Origin: RPRB01 sp035501615
Lineage (GTDB): Bacteria; Myxococcota; Myxococcia; Myxococcales; Myxococcaceae
DNA: 38,677 nt
Reading direction: 5' to 3'
NCBI GenBank assembly: GCA_035501615.1
Contig: DATJVY010000005.1
Location: 1-38,677 of the forward strand
The position numbers were made by a program, and so were the translations under genes. Positions 25,358 through 34,152 of this stretch are shown here, piece after piece. Every line of letters begins with the position of its first letter. The stretch's first letter is position 1. Below the pieces are notes generated by a model. That model was not told the origin of the DNA. It saw only the letters and a list, made by a program, of their open reading frames with translations, and ran no database searches.

Positions 25358-26419
25358 TCAGGACCGCCGCTCCGCGAGGGACGCCGCCAGCCAGTCGAGG
25401 AGCTCGAGATGGCCGCCGCCGTGGGGAAGCGAGGCCAGCGCGCGCCGGGCGGCGCGGGTGGCACGGGCGATGAGCCGCTCGGTGGCCGCCACGCCGCCGT
25501 GCGCAGTCACCAGGCTCCGCGCACGGGCGAGCACGACCGGATCCGCCCGCCGCGCATCCCACAGCGCCTCCATCTCCTCGCGGATCGACGGGGGCGCCCG
25601 TCGGTGGGCCGCGACCACCGGGAAGGTCCGCTTGCCCTGCGCGAGGTCTCCGTCGGTGCTCTTTCCCGCGACCTGCGCGTCGCCGAGGAGGCCGAGGAGG
25701 TCGTCGCGCAGCTGGTAGGCGAGGCCGAGGCGCCGGCCCACCCGGTCCAGCGCCCCGAGCAGCGCGGCGGGTGCACCGGCGAGCATCGCGCCGGCCACGA
25801 GCGGGGCGACGAAGCCGTACCGCGCGGTCTTGAGGCGCGCGACCCGGAGCGTCTGGGGGAGCGTGACCTCGGCGAGCGGCGTCCGGGTGAGGTCGAGATC
25901 CAGGTACTGGCCCGCGGCGGTCTGCCGGCAGACGACGAGGAGGTAGCGCACGGCGCGCAGGGCACCGGGAAGGCCCGAGGCGAGCATCCCCTCGACCGAG
26001 CGGGCGAAGAGGTGGTCGCCGACGACGACCGCCAGATCCCCACCGAGCTTCCCCTCGGCGAGCAGGTGGTGAAGGGCCAGGCTCCCGCGCCGGCGCTCGG
26101 CGCAGTCCGCGACGTCGTCGTGGACGAGGAGGAAGGTGTGGAGGAGCTCGAGCGCGGCGGCGAACCTCCACAGGCCGTCGGTGTACTCGGGATGGCCGCC
26201 GCCCAGGCCATGGCCGATGGCGAGCAACGCCGGCCGGAGGCGCTTTCCGGGCCGGAGCGCGTACTCCCGGGTGCTTGCGAGCGCCCGGGTCCAGCGCGGG
26301 TCGAGGCGCTCCTCGTCGGGAAGCTCCAGGAGGTCCGCCAGCCTGCCCTCGACTCGGGACTGGACGTGGCGCAGCCAGAGCGGCGCTGCGTCGGACGGTC
26401 GGGTCAGCGCGAGGGCCAT
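25358..26419 (-). CDS. crtE: Geranylgeranyl diphosphate synthase, first gene of the crt operon
   Basis: A 353-residue trans-isoprenyl diphosphate synthase that builds C20 diphosphate for phytoene synthase. It shows GKRLRP at 58-63, the first aspartate-rich motif DDVAD at 101-105 and a second one in QLRDDLLGLLGD, plus the AGKSTDGDLAQGKRTFP lysine region. The ATG at 26419 is chosen for its GGAGGGGAC ribosome binding site; a longer frame exists but adds non-conserved sequence. It leads the minus-strand carotenoid operon and is divergent from a small membrane protein gene. The crtI remnant starts 4 nt after its stop. Confidence 0.88.
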   Translation of the reverse strand: MALALTRPSDAAPLWLRHVQSRVEGRLADLLELPDEERLDPRWTRALASTREYALRPGKRLRPALLAIGHGLGGGHPEYTDGLWRFAAALELLHTFLLVHDDVADCAERRRGSLALHHLLAEGKLGGDLAVVVGDHLFARSVEGMLASGLPGALRAVRYLLVVCRQTAAGQYLDLDLTRTPLAEVTLPQTLRVARLKTARYGFVAPLVAGAMLAGAPAALLGALDRVGRRLGLAYQLRDDLLGLLGDAQVAGKSTDGDLAQGKRTFPVVAAHRRAPPSIREEMEALWDARRADPVVLARARSLVTAHGGVAATERLIARATRAARRALASLPHGGGHLELLDWLAASLAERRS

Positions 26420-26503
26420 CGGTCCCCTCCCCTTCGAGCGGCCGATTCTCGGGGCCTCGGCGGGCCCTCGCAATCGGAGGGCGGGCCCCACGTTGGATCG
26501 GCG
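26420..26503. promoter_or_regulatory. Divergent promoter region of the carotenoid operon
   Basis: The 84 nt between crtE and the divergent membrane-protein gene must hold the operon promoter unless it lies inside that gene. A short inverted repeat (GCCCTC, 7-nt loop, GAGGGC) lies near its right half and could be an operator. No convincing -35/-10 pair, MerR-type or ECF site could be assigned by eye. Confidence 0.4.
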
Positions 26504-26911
26504 ATGGGACCGTTGCACGGACTGTTTCTGCTGGTGGTGGGCGCGCTCGGCGCGGCGACGCTCGTCAACCGCGACCGGCGAGGCGCCCGGGTGGTGGCCG
26601 AGCTGGAGCCCTACAAGGGCTGGATCGGCGTGATCGCCGCCCTCATCGGCGTCTGGCGCCTATTCTGGGTGCTGCTCGAGCTGCCGGTGCTGCGCTGGTT
26701 CAACCACTGGCTCCTGCGGGCGCTCGACGGGGCGCTGCTCGTCTCGCTCGGGCTGGTGCTGGGGGTGGGCATCTTCCAGAGCTGGATGCGGAGCCCGACG
26801 GCGAGCACGACGCTGGAGGGCTGGACCCGGAAGATCACGCCTTACCGCGAGAAGCTGGGGGTGACGGCGATGGTGCTCGGCGCCTTCCTGGTGCTCCGGG
26901 CGATCTTCTGA
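26504..26911 (+). CDS. Small membrane protein divergent from crtE
   Basis: A 135-residue protein with four hydrophobic segments (about 4-17, 39-60, 68-90 and 117-134) and polar connections such as ELEPYKGWIGV and WTRKITPYREK. I do not recognise a family. ATG at 26504 follows GGATCGGCG. The C-terminal KLGVTAMVLGAFLVLRAIF segment ends directly at the stop. It shares an 84-nt regulatory region with the carotenoid operon, so co-regulation is possible. Confidence 0.7.
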   Translation: MGPLHGLFLLVVGALGAATLVNRDRRGARVVAELEPYKGWIGVIAALIGVWRLFWVLLELPVLRWFNHWLLRALDGALLVSLGLVLGVGIFQSWMRSPTASTTLEGWTRKITPYREKLGVTAMVLGAFLVLRAIF

Positions 26912-26983
26912 GCCGGTGCTCGCCGACCGGGCGCAGGGTGGGATGAAGCCGCTGCCCAGCCTGGTTAGCATCGGGGCCGCCCC

Positions 26984-28147
26984 ATGCTCGTGCTCCGCAT
27001 CGCGCTCTTCCTGGCCATCGTCCTGGTGGTGGTGGTCGGGGGCCACGTCTACCTGTACCGGCGGCTGTTCCTCGACACGACCAGCGACCGCCGCATCCGC
27101 CGCGTGGGCGCGGTCGCGCTGGCCGTGGCCGCGGCCTCCCTGTTCCTCGCCCGCTCGGTGTTCGTGCGGTTCCACACGCGGCTGGGGGACGCGCTCGGGT
27201 TCGCCGCGTGGTGCTGGATGGGCGTGGGCCTGTACCTCGGGATGTCGCTCGCGGCGTTCCATCTCTGGCGCCGGGTGGATGCCTGGTGGCGGCGCAGGAG
27301 GGGCAGCTTGCCGGTCTCTCCCGAGCGCCGGCAGTTCCTGTCGCGCGCGGCGGTGGGTGGGGCGGGGCTGGTGGCCGCGGGCTTCAGCGCCTACGGGGTT
27401 CGACGGGCGTTCGCGCCCCCGCTGATCGACGAGCTCGCGGTGCGGGTGCCGCGGCTCCACCGGGCGTTCGACGGGTTGCGAATCGTTCAGGTCAGCGACG
27501 TTCACATCGGCGACGTGCTGGGTCGGCCGTTCCTCGAGGACATGGTCCAGCGCTGCAACCGGCTTCGCCCGGACCTCGTGGCGGTGACCGGTGATCTGGT
27601 GGACGGGCGGGTGGACCAGCTGGCGAGCACGCTCTCGGCGCTCCAGGGGCTCAGGTCCCGGTTCGGCACCTACTTCATCACCGGGAACCACGAGTACTAC
27701 TCGGGCGACGTCGCGTGGTGCGCGGCGCTGGAGCAGATGGGGCTGACGGTGCTCCGCAACCGGACGGTGGCGCTGCGGGATGGCGACGCCCGGCTGGACC
27801 TGGTCGGCGTGGACGACTACGGGCAGCGCGAGCACCCCCGGGGGTGGGACCTGGAGGCGGCGGTGGCGGGGCGCGACCCGGAAACACCGGCGGTCCTGCT
27901 GGCGCACCAGCCGCGCGCGGTGGAGGAGGGGGTGGAGAAGGGCATCGGGCTCCAGCTCTCCGGCCATACCCACGGCGGGCAGATGTTTCCCATCACCGGG
28001 CTGGTGGCGGCGCTCTGGACGTATTCGGCCGGGCTCTACCGGGTGGGCGACGCGCACGTGTACGTTCACCGCGGGACCGGGTTCTGGGGCCCGCCGATGC
28101 GCATCGGCAGCCCGCCAGAAATCGCGGCGATCACCCTCACATCCTGA
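26984..28147 (+). CDS. Membrane-anchored metallophosphoesterase
   Basis: A 387-residue protein with an N-terminal membrane part and a C-terminal calcineurin-like phosphoesterase domain. Hydrophobic segments are at about 3-23, 42-60 and 70-93. A twin-arginine-like RRQFLSRAAVGGAG sequence follows at 115-128 before another hydrophobic stretch. The metal-binding motifs are complete: SDVHIGD (Asp172, His174), GDLVDG (203-208), GNHEYY (234-239) and GHTHGGQ near residue 328. It resembles the YaeI/YkuE group, some of which act on lipid A or UDP-sugar lipids, so an envelope phospholipid or pyrophosphate substrate is plausible. ATG at 26984 has no strong ribosome binding site. Confidence 0.85.
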   Translation: MLVLRIALFLAIVLVVVVGGHVYLYRRLFLDTTSDRRIRRVGAVALAVAAASLFLARSVFVRFHTRLGDALGFAAWCWMGVGLYLGMSLAAFHLWRRVDAWWRRRRGSLPVSPERRQFLSRAAVGGAGLVAAGFSAYGVRRAFAPPLIDELAVRVPRLHRAFDGLRIVQVSDVHIGDVLGRPFLEDMVQRCNRLRPDLVAVTGDLVDGRVDQLASTLSALQGLRSRFGTYFITGNHEYYSGDVAWCAALEQMGLTVLRNRTVALRDGDARLDLVGVDDYGQREHPRGWDLEAAVAGRDPETPAVLLAHQPRAVEEGVEKGIGLQLSGHTHGGQMFPITGLVAALWTYSAGLYRVGDAHVYVHRGTGFWGPPMRIGSPPEIAAITLTS

Positions 28148-28193
28148 GGGCAAGCAGTTGTTCTCTCTCGAGAATCTCCGTGGAGCCCGCGTC

Positions 28194-28214
28194 ACGAGGT
28201 GTTTGGCACCTCGT
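28194..28214. repeat. REP-like palindrome, copy 1
   Basis: ACGAGGTG, a 5-nt loop TTTGG, then CACCTCGT: a perfect 8-bp hairpin. It is preceded by GTC like copy 2 and differs from it by one loop base. It is 47 nt past the metallophosphoesterase stop. Confidence 0.75.
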
Positions 28215-28276
28215 CGCACGTTGGACTTCACGCAGGGTGCGTCCTACCCCGTGAGGGGGTGCCCGGGTCGCCCGTC

Positions 28277-28297
28277 ACGAGGTGTCTGGCACCTCGT
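28277..28297. repeat. REP-like palindrome, copy 2
   Basis: ACGAGGTG, loop TCTGG, then CACCTCGT, in the same orientation as copy 1 and 83 nt away. It ends 24 nt before the convergent S9 peptidase gene ends. Besides being a probable mobile-type repeat, the pair may terminate transcription or stabilise mRNA ends of the convergent genes. Confidence 0.75.
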
Positions 28298-28320
28298 TCA
28301 GGCACCCTCGTTCAAGCGGG

Positions 28321-30288
28321 TCACTTCGCGACGGGGGTCTTCGGCCCGACGACCTTCACGACCGCGGTGGAGCCGGGGAGGCGGTCCCCCTGCATGGGCT
28401 CGACACGGCCCCCGAGGCACTGGCCGAGGAAGGCCTCCGCCCGGGCGTTGAAGTCCATCGCGTTCTCCGGCCGGGCGAAGCCGTGCCCCTCGTCGGGGTA
28501 GACGACGTAGGTCACGCCGAGGCCGTGCTTCTCCAGCGCGGCGACGATCTGCTCCGACTCCGCGGGCTTCACCCGCGGGTCGTTCGCCCCCTGCCCGATG
28601 AGCAGCGGGATCCGGATCCGGTCCGCCGAGAACAGCGGCGACGCCGACTCGAGCAGCGCCTTGTCCGCCGGGTCGTCGATGTTCCCGATGCGGCGGTCGA
28701 ACATCGCCCTGATCGGCTTCCAGTACGGGGGGATCGACTTCAGGAGGGTGAAGAGGTTCGACGGGCCCACGATGTCGACCCCGCAGCGGAACGCCTCGGG
28801 GCTGAAGGCCGCCCCGGCCAGCGTCGCGTAGCCGCCGTAGCTCCCGCCCATGATCGCCACCTTTGCCCTGTCGGCCACGCCCTCCTTCACCGCCCAGTCG
28901 ACCGCGTCGAGCAGGTCGTTCTGCATGTCCTTGCCCCACTGCCGGTCGCCGGCATTCATGAACTTCCGGCCGTAGCCGGTGCTCCCGCGAAAGTTGACCT
29001 GGAGCACCGCGTACCCGCGGTTGGCGAGCCACTGAGCGTAGGGGTCCAGCCTCCAGCGGTCCCGCCCCCAGGGCCCGCCGTGGACGAAGAGGACCATCGG
29101 TCCCGGGGCGCCGGCTCCGACCGGCCGGGTGAGGTAGCCGTTCAGCGTGAGACCGTCGCGGGCCTTGAAGCGCACCGGCTTCATCTCCGCCAGGCCCGCC
29201 GACTCGAGCTTCGGCCGATCGGTGAAGAGCGGCTTGGCCTGGAGCGAGGTGCGGTCGAAGGTGAAGAAGCGGGTCGGGCCCTGCGCATCCCGGAAACCGA
29301 CGATCCAGGTCCGGTCCGCCCGGTCGCGGGACACCACCTTCGGGAATCCCCGCGAGATGTGGGGGAAGACGTCGAAGTCCTTCTTGATGGTCGGATCGAG
29401 CAGCGTCCAGCGCGGGAGGTCGGGCTCGAACACCACGCCTTCCACCACGTGCCGCGTGGGATGCACCTGGACCTCGAAGGGGTCCACCTCGGGGTGCGAG
29501 GCGAGGACCTTCTCGGGCCCCCCGGCGAGCGACCGCTGCACGACCCGTCCGGTCTCCCCTCCGGCGCTGGTGACGTAGAGCGCGCTCTTTCCGTCGGCGG
29601 TGAGGTCGAGCAGGTCGAGCGTGTCCTCCGGCCCGACGCGGGTCAGGCTGCGCCACGGTGCCTTCGCGGAATCACGGACGAGGATCTCCCATCCGCCATC
29701 GGGACGCGACGCCAGCCCGGCCTTGATGAGCAGGTCGTCGGTCGCGGACCAGGCGGTGACCGTCCCGGGGTTCTTCGTGTCCAGCACGACCGCGCCGGTG
29801 CGCAGATCCACCCGGTAGAGGTCCATCCGGGCCCGGTCCGGAACGTTCATCTGCACCAGGACCTCGGACGTCCGGCGCGGGCTGTCGGCCACCAGGTCGG
29901 CGCGCGCGCCCTCGAAGGGCGTCAGGTCGCGGACCTGCTTCGAGGCCAGGTCGACGCCGAAGAGGTGCCAGTTCTCGTCGCCCTTGACGTCCTGGCTGTA
30001 GAGGAGCGAGCGGCTGTCCTGGGCCCACTCGAAGCGCCGGATCGGCCGCTGACGGTCCGCGGTGACTGGAGTCGCGTCTTCCTTGCCGACCGTCTGCACC
30101 CAGACCTGGAGCACGCCCTTGTCCGGCTGGAGCCAGGCGAGCCGCTTTCCGTCGGGGGAGAGGGCGGGGCTGGTGCGCTCGGGGTTTCCGAAGAGCACCT
30201 CGCGCGGGATGAGTGGCGTCTCCGCGCGCACCGCGGCGGAGACGAGGAGGACCGCAAGGACGAGCCGACGCACGGGAGTCCGGGTCAT
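28321..30288 (-). CDS. S9 family (prolyl oligopeptidase-type) serine peptidase
   Basis: A 655-residue exported peptidase. Residues 1-22 are a signal peptide ending at VRA-ET, suggesting a periplasmic enzyme. Residues ~35-360 form the beta-propeller (repeated SPDGKRLAW-type and DLTADGKSALYVT segments) and ~370-640 the alpha/beta hydrolase domain. The catalytic triad is complete: Ser483 in GGSYGGY, Asp570 in GANDPRV and His602 in DEGHGF. The oxyanion HGGPWG block is at 403-408. It should cleave short peptides, often dipeptidyl or acylaminoacyl peptides. Start ATG at 30288, 74 nt from the divergent membrane glycosyltransferase gene. Confidence 0.9.
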   Translation of the reverse strand: MTRTPVRRLVLAVLLVSAAVRAETPLIPREVLFGNPERTSPALSPDGKRLAWLQPDKGVLQVWVQTVGKEDATPVTADRQRPIRRFEWAQDSRSLLYSQDVKGDENWHLFGVDLASKQVRDLTPFEGARADLVADSPRRTSEVLVQMNVPDRARMDLYRVDLRTGAVVLDTKNPGTVTAWSATDDLLIKAGLASRPDGGWEILVRDSAKAPWRSLTRVGPEDTLDLLDLTADGKSALYVTSAGGETGRVVQRSLAGGPEKVLASHPEVDPFEVQVHPTRHVVEGVVFEPDLPRWTLLDPTIKKDFDVFPHISRGFPKVVSRDRADRTWIVGFRDAQGPTRFFTFDRTSLQAKPLFTDRPKLESAGLAEMKPVRFKARDGLTLNGYLTRPVGAGAPGPMVLFVHGGPWGRDRWRLDPYAQWLANRGYAVLQVNFRGSTGYGRKFMNAGDRQWGKDMQNDLLDAVDWAVKEGVADRAKVAIMGGSYGGYATLAGAAFSPEAFRCGVDIVGPSNLFTLLKSIPPYWKPIRAMFDRRIGNIDDPADKALLESASPLFSADRIRIPLLIGQGANDPRVKPAESEQIVAALEKHGLGVTYVVYPDEGHGFARPENAMDFNARAEAFLGQCLGGRVEPMQGDRLPGSTAVVKVVGPKTPVAK

Positions 30289-30362
30289 GAGGCCCAGCGT
30301 TCTAGCGCAACCGACGGCACTGGCGCGGTTCGGCCGTTCGTGGCAAGGCGTCCTTCCAGCGC

Positions 30363-31850
30363 GTGCGCTCCACAGCCCTCCGATGGTGGCCGGTCTGGCT
30401 CCTCGTCGCGGGGGGGCTGCTGGCCCTCGGGACGCGTCTCCGGGACCGGGAGCTGGCGCCCTACGTCCTCGACGAGCCCCAGCTGCAGGACGCCGCGGCC
30501 GCGGATGCCCGGGACGGACACTGGGCCACCATCTCGGTGCTCCGGGGGACCCGCGGCGTCCGCTACGGCCCGGCGCCGCTGTGGTTCTACACCGCGGTCC
30601 ACCGGGTGGCGGGTCCGCGGCCCGAGGTGGCGATCGTCGCCGCTGGGCTCTTCCTCACCACGGCCATCGTGTTGCTCTGCGTCGTGCTCGCCCGTCGCTC
30701 GGAGGCCCCGGTCCTGGTGCTCGGGACCGGGCTCTGGCTGGCCGCCGCCTCGCCGTTCGCCTTCTTCTGGAGCCGGCTGGCCTGGGACAACTCGCTCCTC
30801 GCCGGGTTCACGGCGCTCGCCGTGGCGACGCTTGCGCGGGCGGGTCCGGTCCGGGCCGGAGCGGCCGCGCTGGCCGGAGTGCTCGTGGGCCTCGCGGTGG
30901 GGACGCACCTCATGGCCGTTCCCTTCGCGGCCGCCGTGCTGTGGGTGCTCGCGCGGGAGTCGAGGCCGTGGCGGGAGAGAGGAAAGACGCTCGGCGCCCT
31001 GTGCCTCGCGGCGGCGGTCGTGCTGGCCCCCTACCTCGGGACGCTCCTGCACGAGCCGTCGGCGCAGGCCCTGCCGGCTGGCGAGGGAATGGGCGGGCGG
31101 CTGGGACGGGCGCTGCTGGCCCTGGTCGAGCCCTTCGCGCAGACCGCGGGTCTGGGCCTCGGGTACTTCTTCGATGCCGACTGGAGCCGGTTCACGGCCG
31201 AGACCGGACCGGGGGCCGCTCTCCGCGTCGTCGGTCCGGTGGTCGCGGTGGTGGTCGGCCTCGGGACGCTCGCCGGGCTCGTGCTCGGACTCCGGGCCGC
31301 GTCCCCGGGGCTCCGGCGGGCGGCACGGATCGGGCTCTGGACGTGGGTGCTCCACGCGGCGTTCCTCGGCGCGCTCGCCCTTCCCGCCGAGCCGCACTAC
31401 CAGCAGCCGCTGCTCTGGCTGCCGGTGGCGGGCTGGTCGCTCGCGGCGGCCGCGCTGTGGCCGGGGCGGCCGCGGGCGGCCGGAATCGTCCTCTGCCTCG
31501 CGGCGGGGGTGGGACTGTGGGGGCTCGGGCTGCAGCGCGCGTGGATGGGGTGGATCCGCTCGAACGGCGGGACGCGCGGCATCCACTACGGGCTCACGCT
31601 CGCAGCGCAGCGCCGCGGCGTGTCCGAAGCGTGCAGCGTGACGACGCCCGCCGTCGCGCTCGAGGTCCAGGTGGTCGCCTTTCCCCAGAGCCTCCGCTCG
31701 CTCGCCCGCACCGAGCCTGCGTGCACCGGGCACCGGGTGGAGTTCTGCGGACCGTTCTGCGCGCGGGTGCCTCCGGGATGGAGCGTCGCCGCGTTCCGCT
31801 ACGCGGGGCCGACCGCGCAGCTCGCCCCGGTCCACCCGCGGTTCCGGTGA
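30363..31850 (+). CDS. GT39-like membrane glycosyltransferase (PMT/ArnT superfamily)
   Basis: A 495-residue polytopic membrane protein with roughly ten to twelve hydrophobic segments. The first periplasmic loop has the LDE motif (Asp37-Glu38 in APYVLDEPQ) expected for GT-C transferases that use polyprenyl-phosphate sugars. FFWSRLAWDNSLL at about 135-147 is another typical stretch. The C-terminal ~90 residues form a soluble domain with several cysteines. The GTG at 30363 has a weak ribosome binding site (AAGG 14 nt upstream). Such enzymes glycosylate proteins or lipids on the periplasmic face; the acceptor is unknown. Confidence 0.75.
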   Translation: MRSTALRWWPVWLLVAGGLLALGTRLRDRELAPYVLDEPQLQDAAAADARDGHWATISVLRGTRGVRYGPAPLWFYTAVHRVAGPRPEVAIVAAGLFLTTAIVLLCVVLARRSEAPVLVLGTGLWLAAASPFAFFWSRLAWDNSLLAGFTALAVATLARAGPVRAGAAALAGVLVGLAVGTHLMAVPFAAAVLWVLARESRPWRERGKTLGALCLAAAVVLAPYLGTLLHEPSAQALPAGEGMGGRLGRALLALVEPFAQTAGLGLGYFFDADWSRFTAETGPGAALRVVGPVVAVVVGLGTLAGLVLGLRAASPGLRRAARIGLWTWVLHAAFLGALALPAEPHYQQPLLWLPVAGWSLAAAALWPGRPRAAGIVLCLAAGVGLWGLGLQRAWMGWIRSNGGTRGIHYGLTLAAQRRGVSEACSVTTPAVALEVQVVAFPQSLRSLARTEPACTGHRVEFCGPFCARVPPGWSVAAFRYAGPTAQLAPVHPRFR

Positions 31851-31912
31851 GCGAGGTGCGGCTCGCCGTTGCGCCCTGCGTGGCGACTCGTCCAGGCTAG
31901 GGGTCTCGACCG

Positions 31913-32326
31913 ATGAGAGTGCACGCCTTCCTGGCCACACCGACCGAGCTCCCGCAGCTGCTCGACGGCGGCACCGCTCCACCGCCCGGCACGCTCCTGA
32001 GCGGAGTCGACCCGGTGAACCTCGCCTCGCTGGTGGAGATCGTCACCGGAGGAGGAATCGCGAGCGACGCGGCGACGCCGCTGCTCGAGGAGCCGGTGCT
32101 CAGCGCGGGTCCGCGCGGCCCGTCGATCCACGCCCTCCCCGAGGAGGCAGTGGAGGCCCTGGGAAACGCCGATCCGGCGGAACGCGCGCGCTGGATGGAG
32201 GAGTGGACGGGCGGGAACGGCCGGCCGAACGACGGTCCGGAGAGGGCGCTGGAGGCACTGGTGGAGCTGGCGGCGCGCCGGAGCCCGGACCAGAACCTCT
32301 ACCTCTGGGTCGCCGGTGGCGGGTGA
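31913..32326 (+). CDS. Hypothetical acidic protein
   Basis: A 137-residue soluble protein without signal peptide, rich in Glu, Leu and Ala. It begins MRVHAFLATPTELPQLLDGG and ends with the hydrophobic NLYLWVAGGG. The C-terminal half looks helical (ERARWMEEW, ERALEALVELAARR). ATG at 31913 has AGGGGT upstream. Its 3' end overlaps the start of the DNA glycosylase gene by 11 nt, so both are probably one transcript. I do not recognise a family. Confidence 0.65.
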   Translation: MRVHAFLATPTELPQLLDGGTAPPPGTLLSGVDPVNLASLVEIVTGGGIASDAATPLLEEPVLSAGPRGPSIHALPEEAVEALGNADPAERARWMEEWTGGNGRPNDGPERALEALVELAARRSPDQNLYLWVAGGG

Positions 32327-32900
32327 GACGTCGGTGAAGGCGCGACGCCGCTGCGGCTGGGTGACCGAGGAGCCGCTCTACATCCGCTACCACGACGAGG
32401 AGTGGGGGCGACCGGTGCACGACGACCGGACGCTCTTCGAGTTCCTGGTGCTCGAGGGCGCGCAGGCCGGACTGTCGTGGTGGACGGTGCTCCGAAAACG
32501 GGAGGCCTATCGCCGGGCATTCGAGGGGTTCGATCCGCGGCGGGTGGCCCGCTTCCGGCCGGCGCGCATCCAGGGGCTGCTCGGGGATCCGGGCATCATC
32601 CGGAACCGTTCCAAGGTGAGCTCGGCGGTGGGGAACGCCCGGGCGTTCCTCGAGGTGCAGCGGGAGCATGGAACGTTCGACGCGTTCGCCTGGAGCTTCG
32701 TCGGGGGCAAGCAGATCCGGCGGTTCCCGAGGACCCTGAAGGAGGTGCCGGCCACCACCGCGGAGTCGGACGCGATGAGCGCGGCGCTGAGAGAGCGCGG
32801 CTTCCGTTTCGTGGGCTCGACGATCTGCTACGCGTTCATGCAGGCGTGCGGGCTGGTGAACGACCACGTGCAGGGGTGCTTCCTCGCCGCACGGCGGTGA
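32316..32900 (+). CDS. tag: DNA-3-methyladenine glycosylase I
   Basis: A 194-residue base-excision repair enzyme that removes 3-methyladenine from alkylated DNA. All four zinc ligands of the Tag family are visible: Cys13 in RRRCGW, His26 in YHDEEWG, and His184 and Cys188 in NDHVQGC. Glu47, in FLVLEGAQAGLSW, matches the base-recognition glutamate of E. coli Tag. Length is normal. The GTG at 32316 lies within the preceding gene; a GTG at 32334 would also keep the whole domain. No Ada-type regulatory site is seen nearby. Confidence 0.93.
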   Translation: MAGETSVKARRRCGWVTEEPLYIRYHDEEWGRPVHDDRTLFEFLVLEGAQAGLSWWTVLRKREAYRRAFEGFDPRRVARFRPARIQGLLGDPGIIRNRSKVSSAVGNARAFLEVQREHGTFDAFAWSFVGGKQIRRFPRTLKEVPATTAESDAMSAALRERGFRFVGSTICYAFMQACGLVNDHVQGCFLAARR

Positions 32901-33096
32901 AGCTCGAGCTCTCACTGCTGCAACCCGCCACGGGCCGGACCGGGACCAGTTCCGTCGGGGCAGGGCGGCGAACCGCCGTCGGACCGACGCCTCCCCTGGG
33001 CAAGGACCGCTTCCGCGGCCCGGGCGCCGTTCGCATCCTCCGAACGCCGAGTGTCGTCGAATCCTGCGGCACGACCGACGGCGCACGCGCTGCCGC

Positions 33097-34152
33097 TCAA
33101 CCGGCCGATTTCGGCGACATGCGCGCCAGGAACTCCACCGCCTGGGCCTCGGCCCAGAACCACGGTCGGAACAGGCTCCCCGCGAGGAACCCCACGTGTC
33201 CGCCCCGCTCCGTCCGCAACAGCTGGACGTACGGCCCGGGAATCGACTCCGGCAACGTCTCCGGCGGAATCATCGGGTCGTCCTCGGCGCTGATGCAGAG
33301 CACCGGTCGCCGGATGAGGCCGAGCAGCGGACCGGCCGAGGCCCGTGCGTAGTAGTCGGCCGCGTCACGGTAGCCGTTGCTGGGCCCGGTGAACGCATCG
33401 TCGAAGGCGTGGAACGTCCGCGCCCGGCGCACCGCCGCGGCCGAGAGTCCAGAGGCGGGATGCTCGCGGAGCTTCCCCAGGGCCTTCCGCCGGAGCGTTC
33501 TCAGGAACGACCGGCGATAGATGGCTCCACCGCTCCACGGCGCATCGAGCGCCCGGGCGCAGGCACCGAGGTCGAAGGGCGTGCTCACCGCCACCGCCGC
33601 GTCGATCGGCGCCTCGTCCTCGGTCTCGGCGAGGAGCTTCAGCAGCGCGTTGGCCCCGAGCGAGAAGCCAATGGCGTGGAGCGGCCCCATGACCCCCGAC
33701 GCACGGATGTGCCGGCAGACCAGGCGCGGATCCCCCGTCTCCCCGGAGCTGTAGGACCGGAGCGTCCGGTTGAGCTCCCCGCTGCAGCTCCGCCACGCCA
33801 TGGCCACCGCGCCGAAGCCCCTCCGGGCGATCTCCCGGAGCGTGGCCCGCACGTAGCCCGACGACGGGCTGCCCTCCAGGCCATGGAGGACGAGCACGTG
33901 CGGCACGTGCGGCGGTGCCTCCAGCCAGTCGAGGTCGAGAAAGTCTCCATCGTGGGTGTCGATCCGCTCTCGCCGCAGCGGCGGCGGCCGCGGCCGGCGG
34001 AGAAGGTGGGCGAGCAGGGTCTGCCGCTGGGGACCCGAGGCTCCCCAGGCCGGCCGGAACGGCATCGTGGGGACGAACGCTGGCGCCGGCACCCCGCTCG
34101 CGGCCGAGCGCCGGGCGTCCAGGCCCGGAGTCGACGGCGGCGCGCCCGACAT
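33097..34152 (-). CDS. YheT-type alpha/beta hydrolase
   Basis: A 351-residue hydrolase of the YheT/EMB8 group. The N-terminus has the family PFRPAWGASGPQRQTLLAHL segment at 31-50 (residues before the fold that recall the PPWWLRNGHLQTI motif). LVLHGLEGSPSSGY at 87-100 gives the oxyanion loop, and GFSLG places the nucleophile at Ser164. SAEDDPMIPPE and GGHVGF hold the predicted Asp and His. These enzymes are thought to hydrolyse short or acetyl esters; the natural substrate is unknown. ATG at 34152 overlaps the upstream gene's TGA by 1 nt, so the two are coupled. Confidence 0.85.
   Translation of the reverse strand: MSGAPPSTPGLDARRSAASGVPAPAFVPTMPFRPAWGASGPQRQTLLAHLLRRPRPPPLRRERIDTHDGDFLDLDWLEAPPHVPHVLVLHGLEGSPSSGYVRATLREIARRGFGAVAMAWRSCSGELNRTLRSYSSGETGDPRLVCRHIRASGVMGPLHAIGFSLGANALLKLLAETEDEAPIDAAVAVSTPFDLGACARALDAPWSGGAIYRRSFLRTLRRKALGKLREHPASGLSAAAVRRARTFHAFDDAFTGPSNGYRDAADYYARASAGPLLGLIRRPVLCISAEDDPMIPPETLPESIPGPYVQLLRTERGGHVGFLAGSLFRPWFWAEAQAVEFLARMSPKSAG

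Noticed and set aside
28148..28320. Possible CRISPR-like array at the two repeated hairpins
   Set aside because: Only two short palindromic copies with one spacer-like interval and no cas genes; a REP doublet fits better.
28282..31641. 1119-codon plus-strand frame opposite the S9 peptidase
   Set aside because: It is the antisense of a well-supported peptidase and then a shifted frame of the membrane glycosyltransferase; composition is His/Arg/Pro-rich as in other shadow frames.
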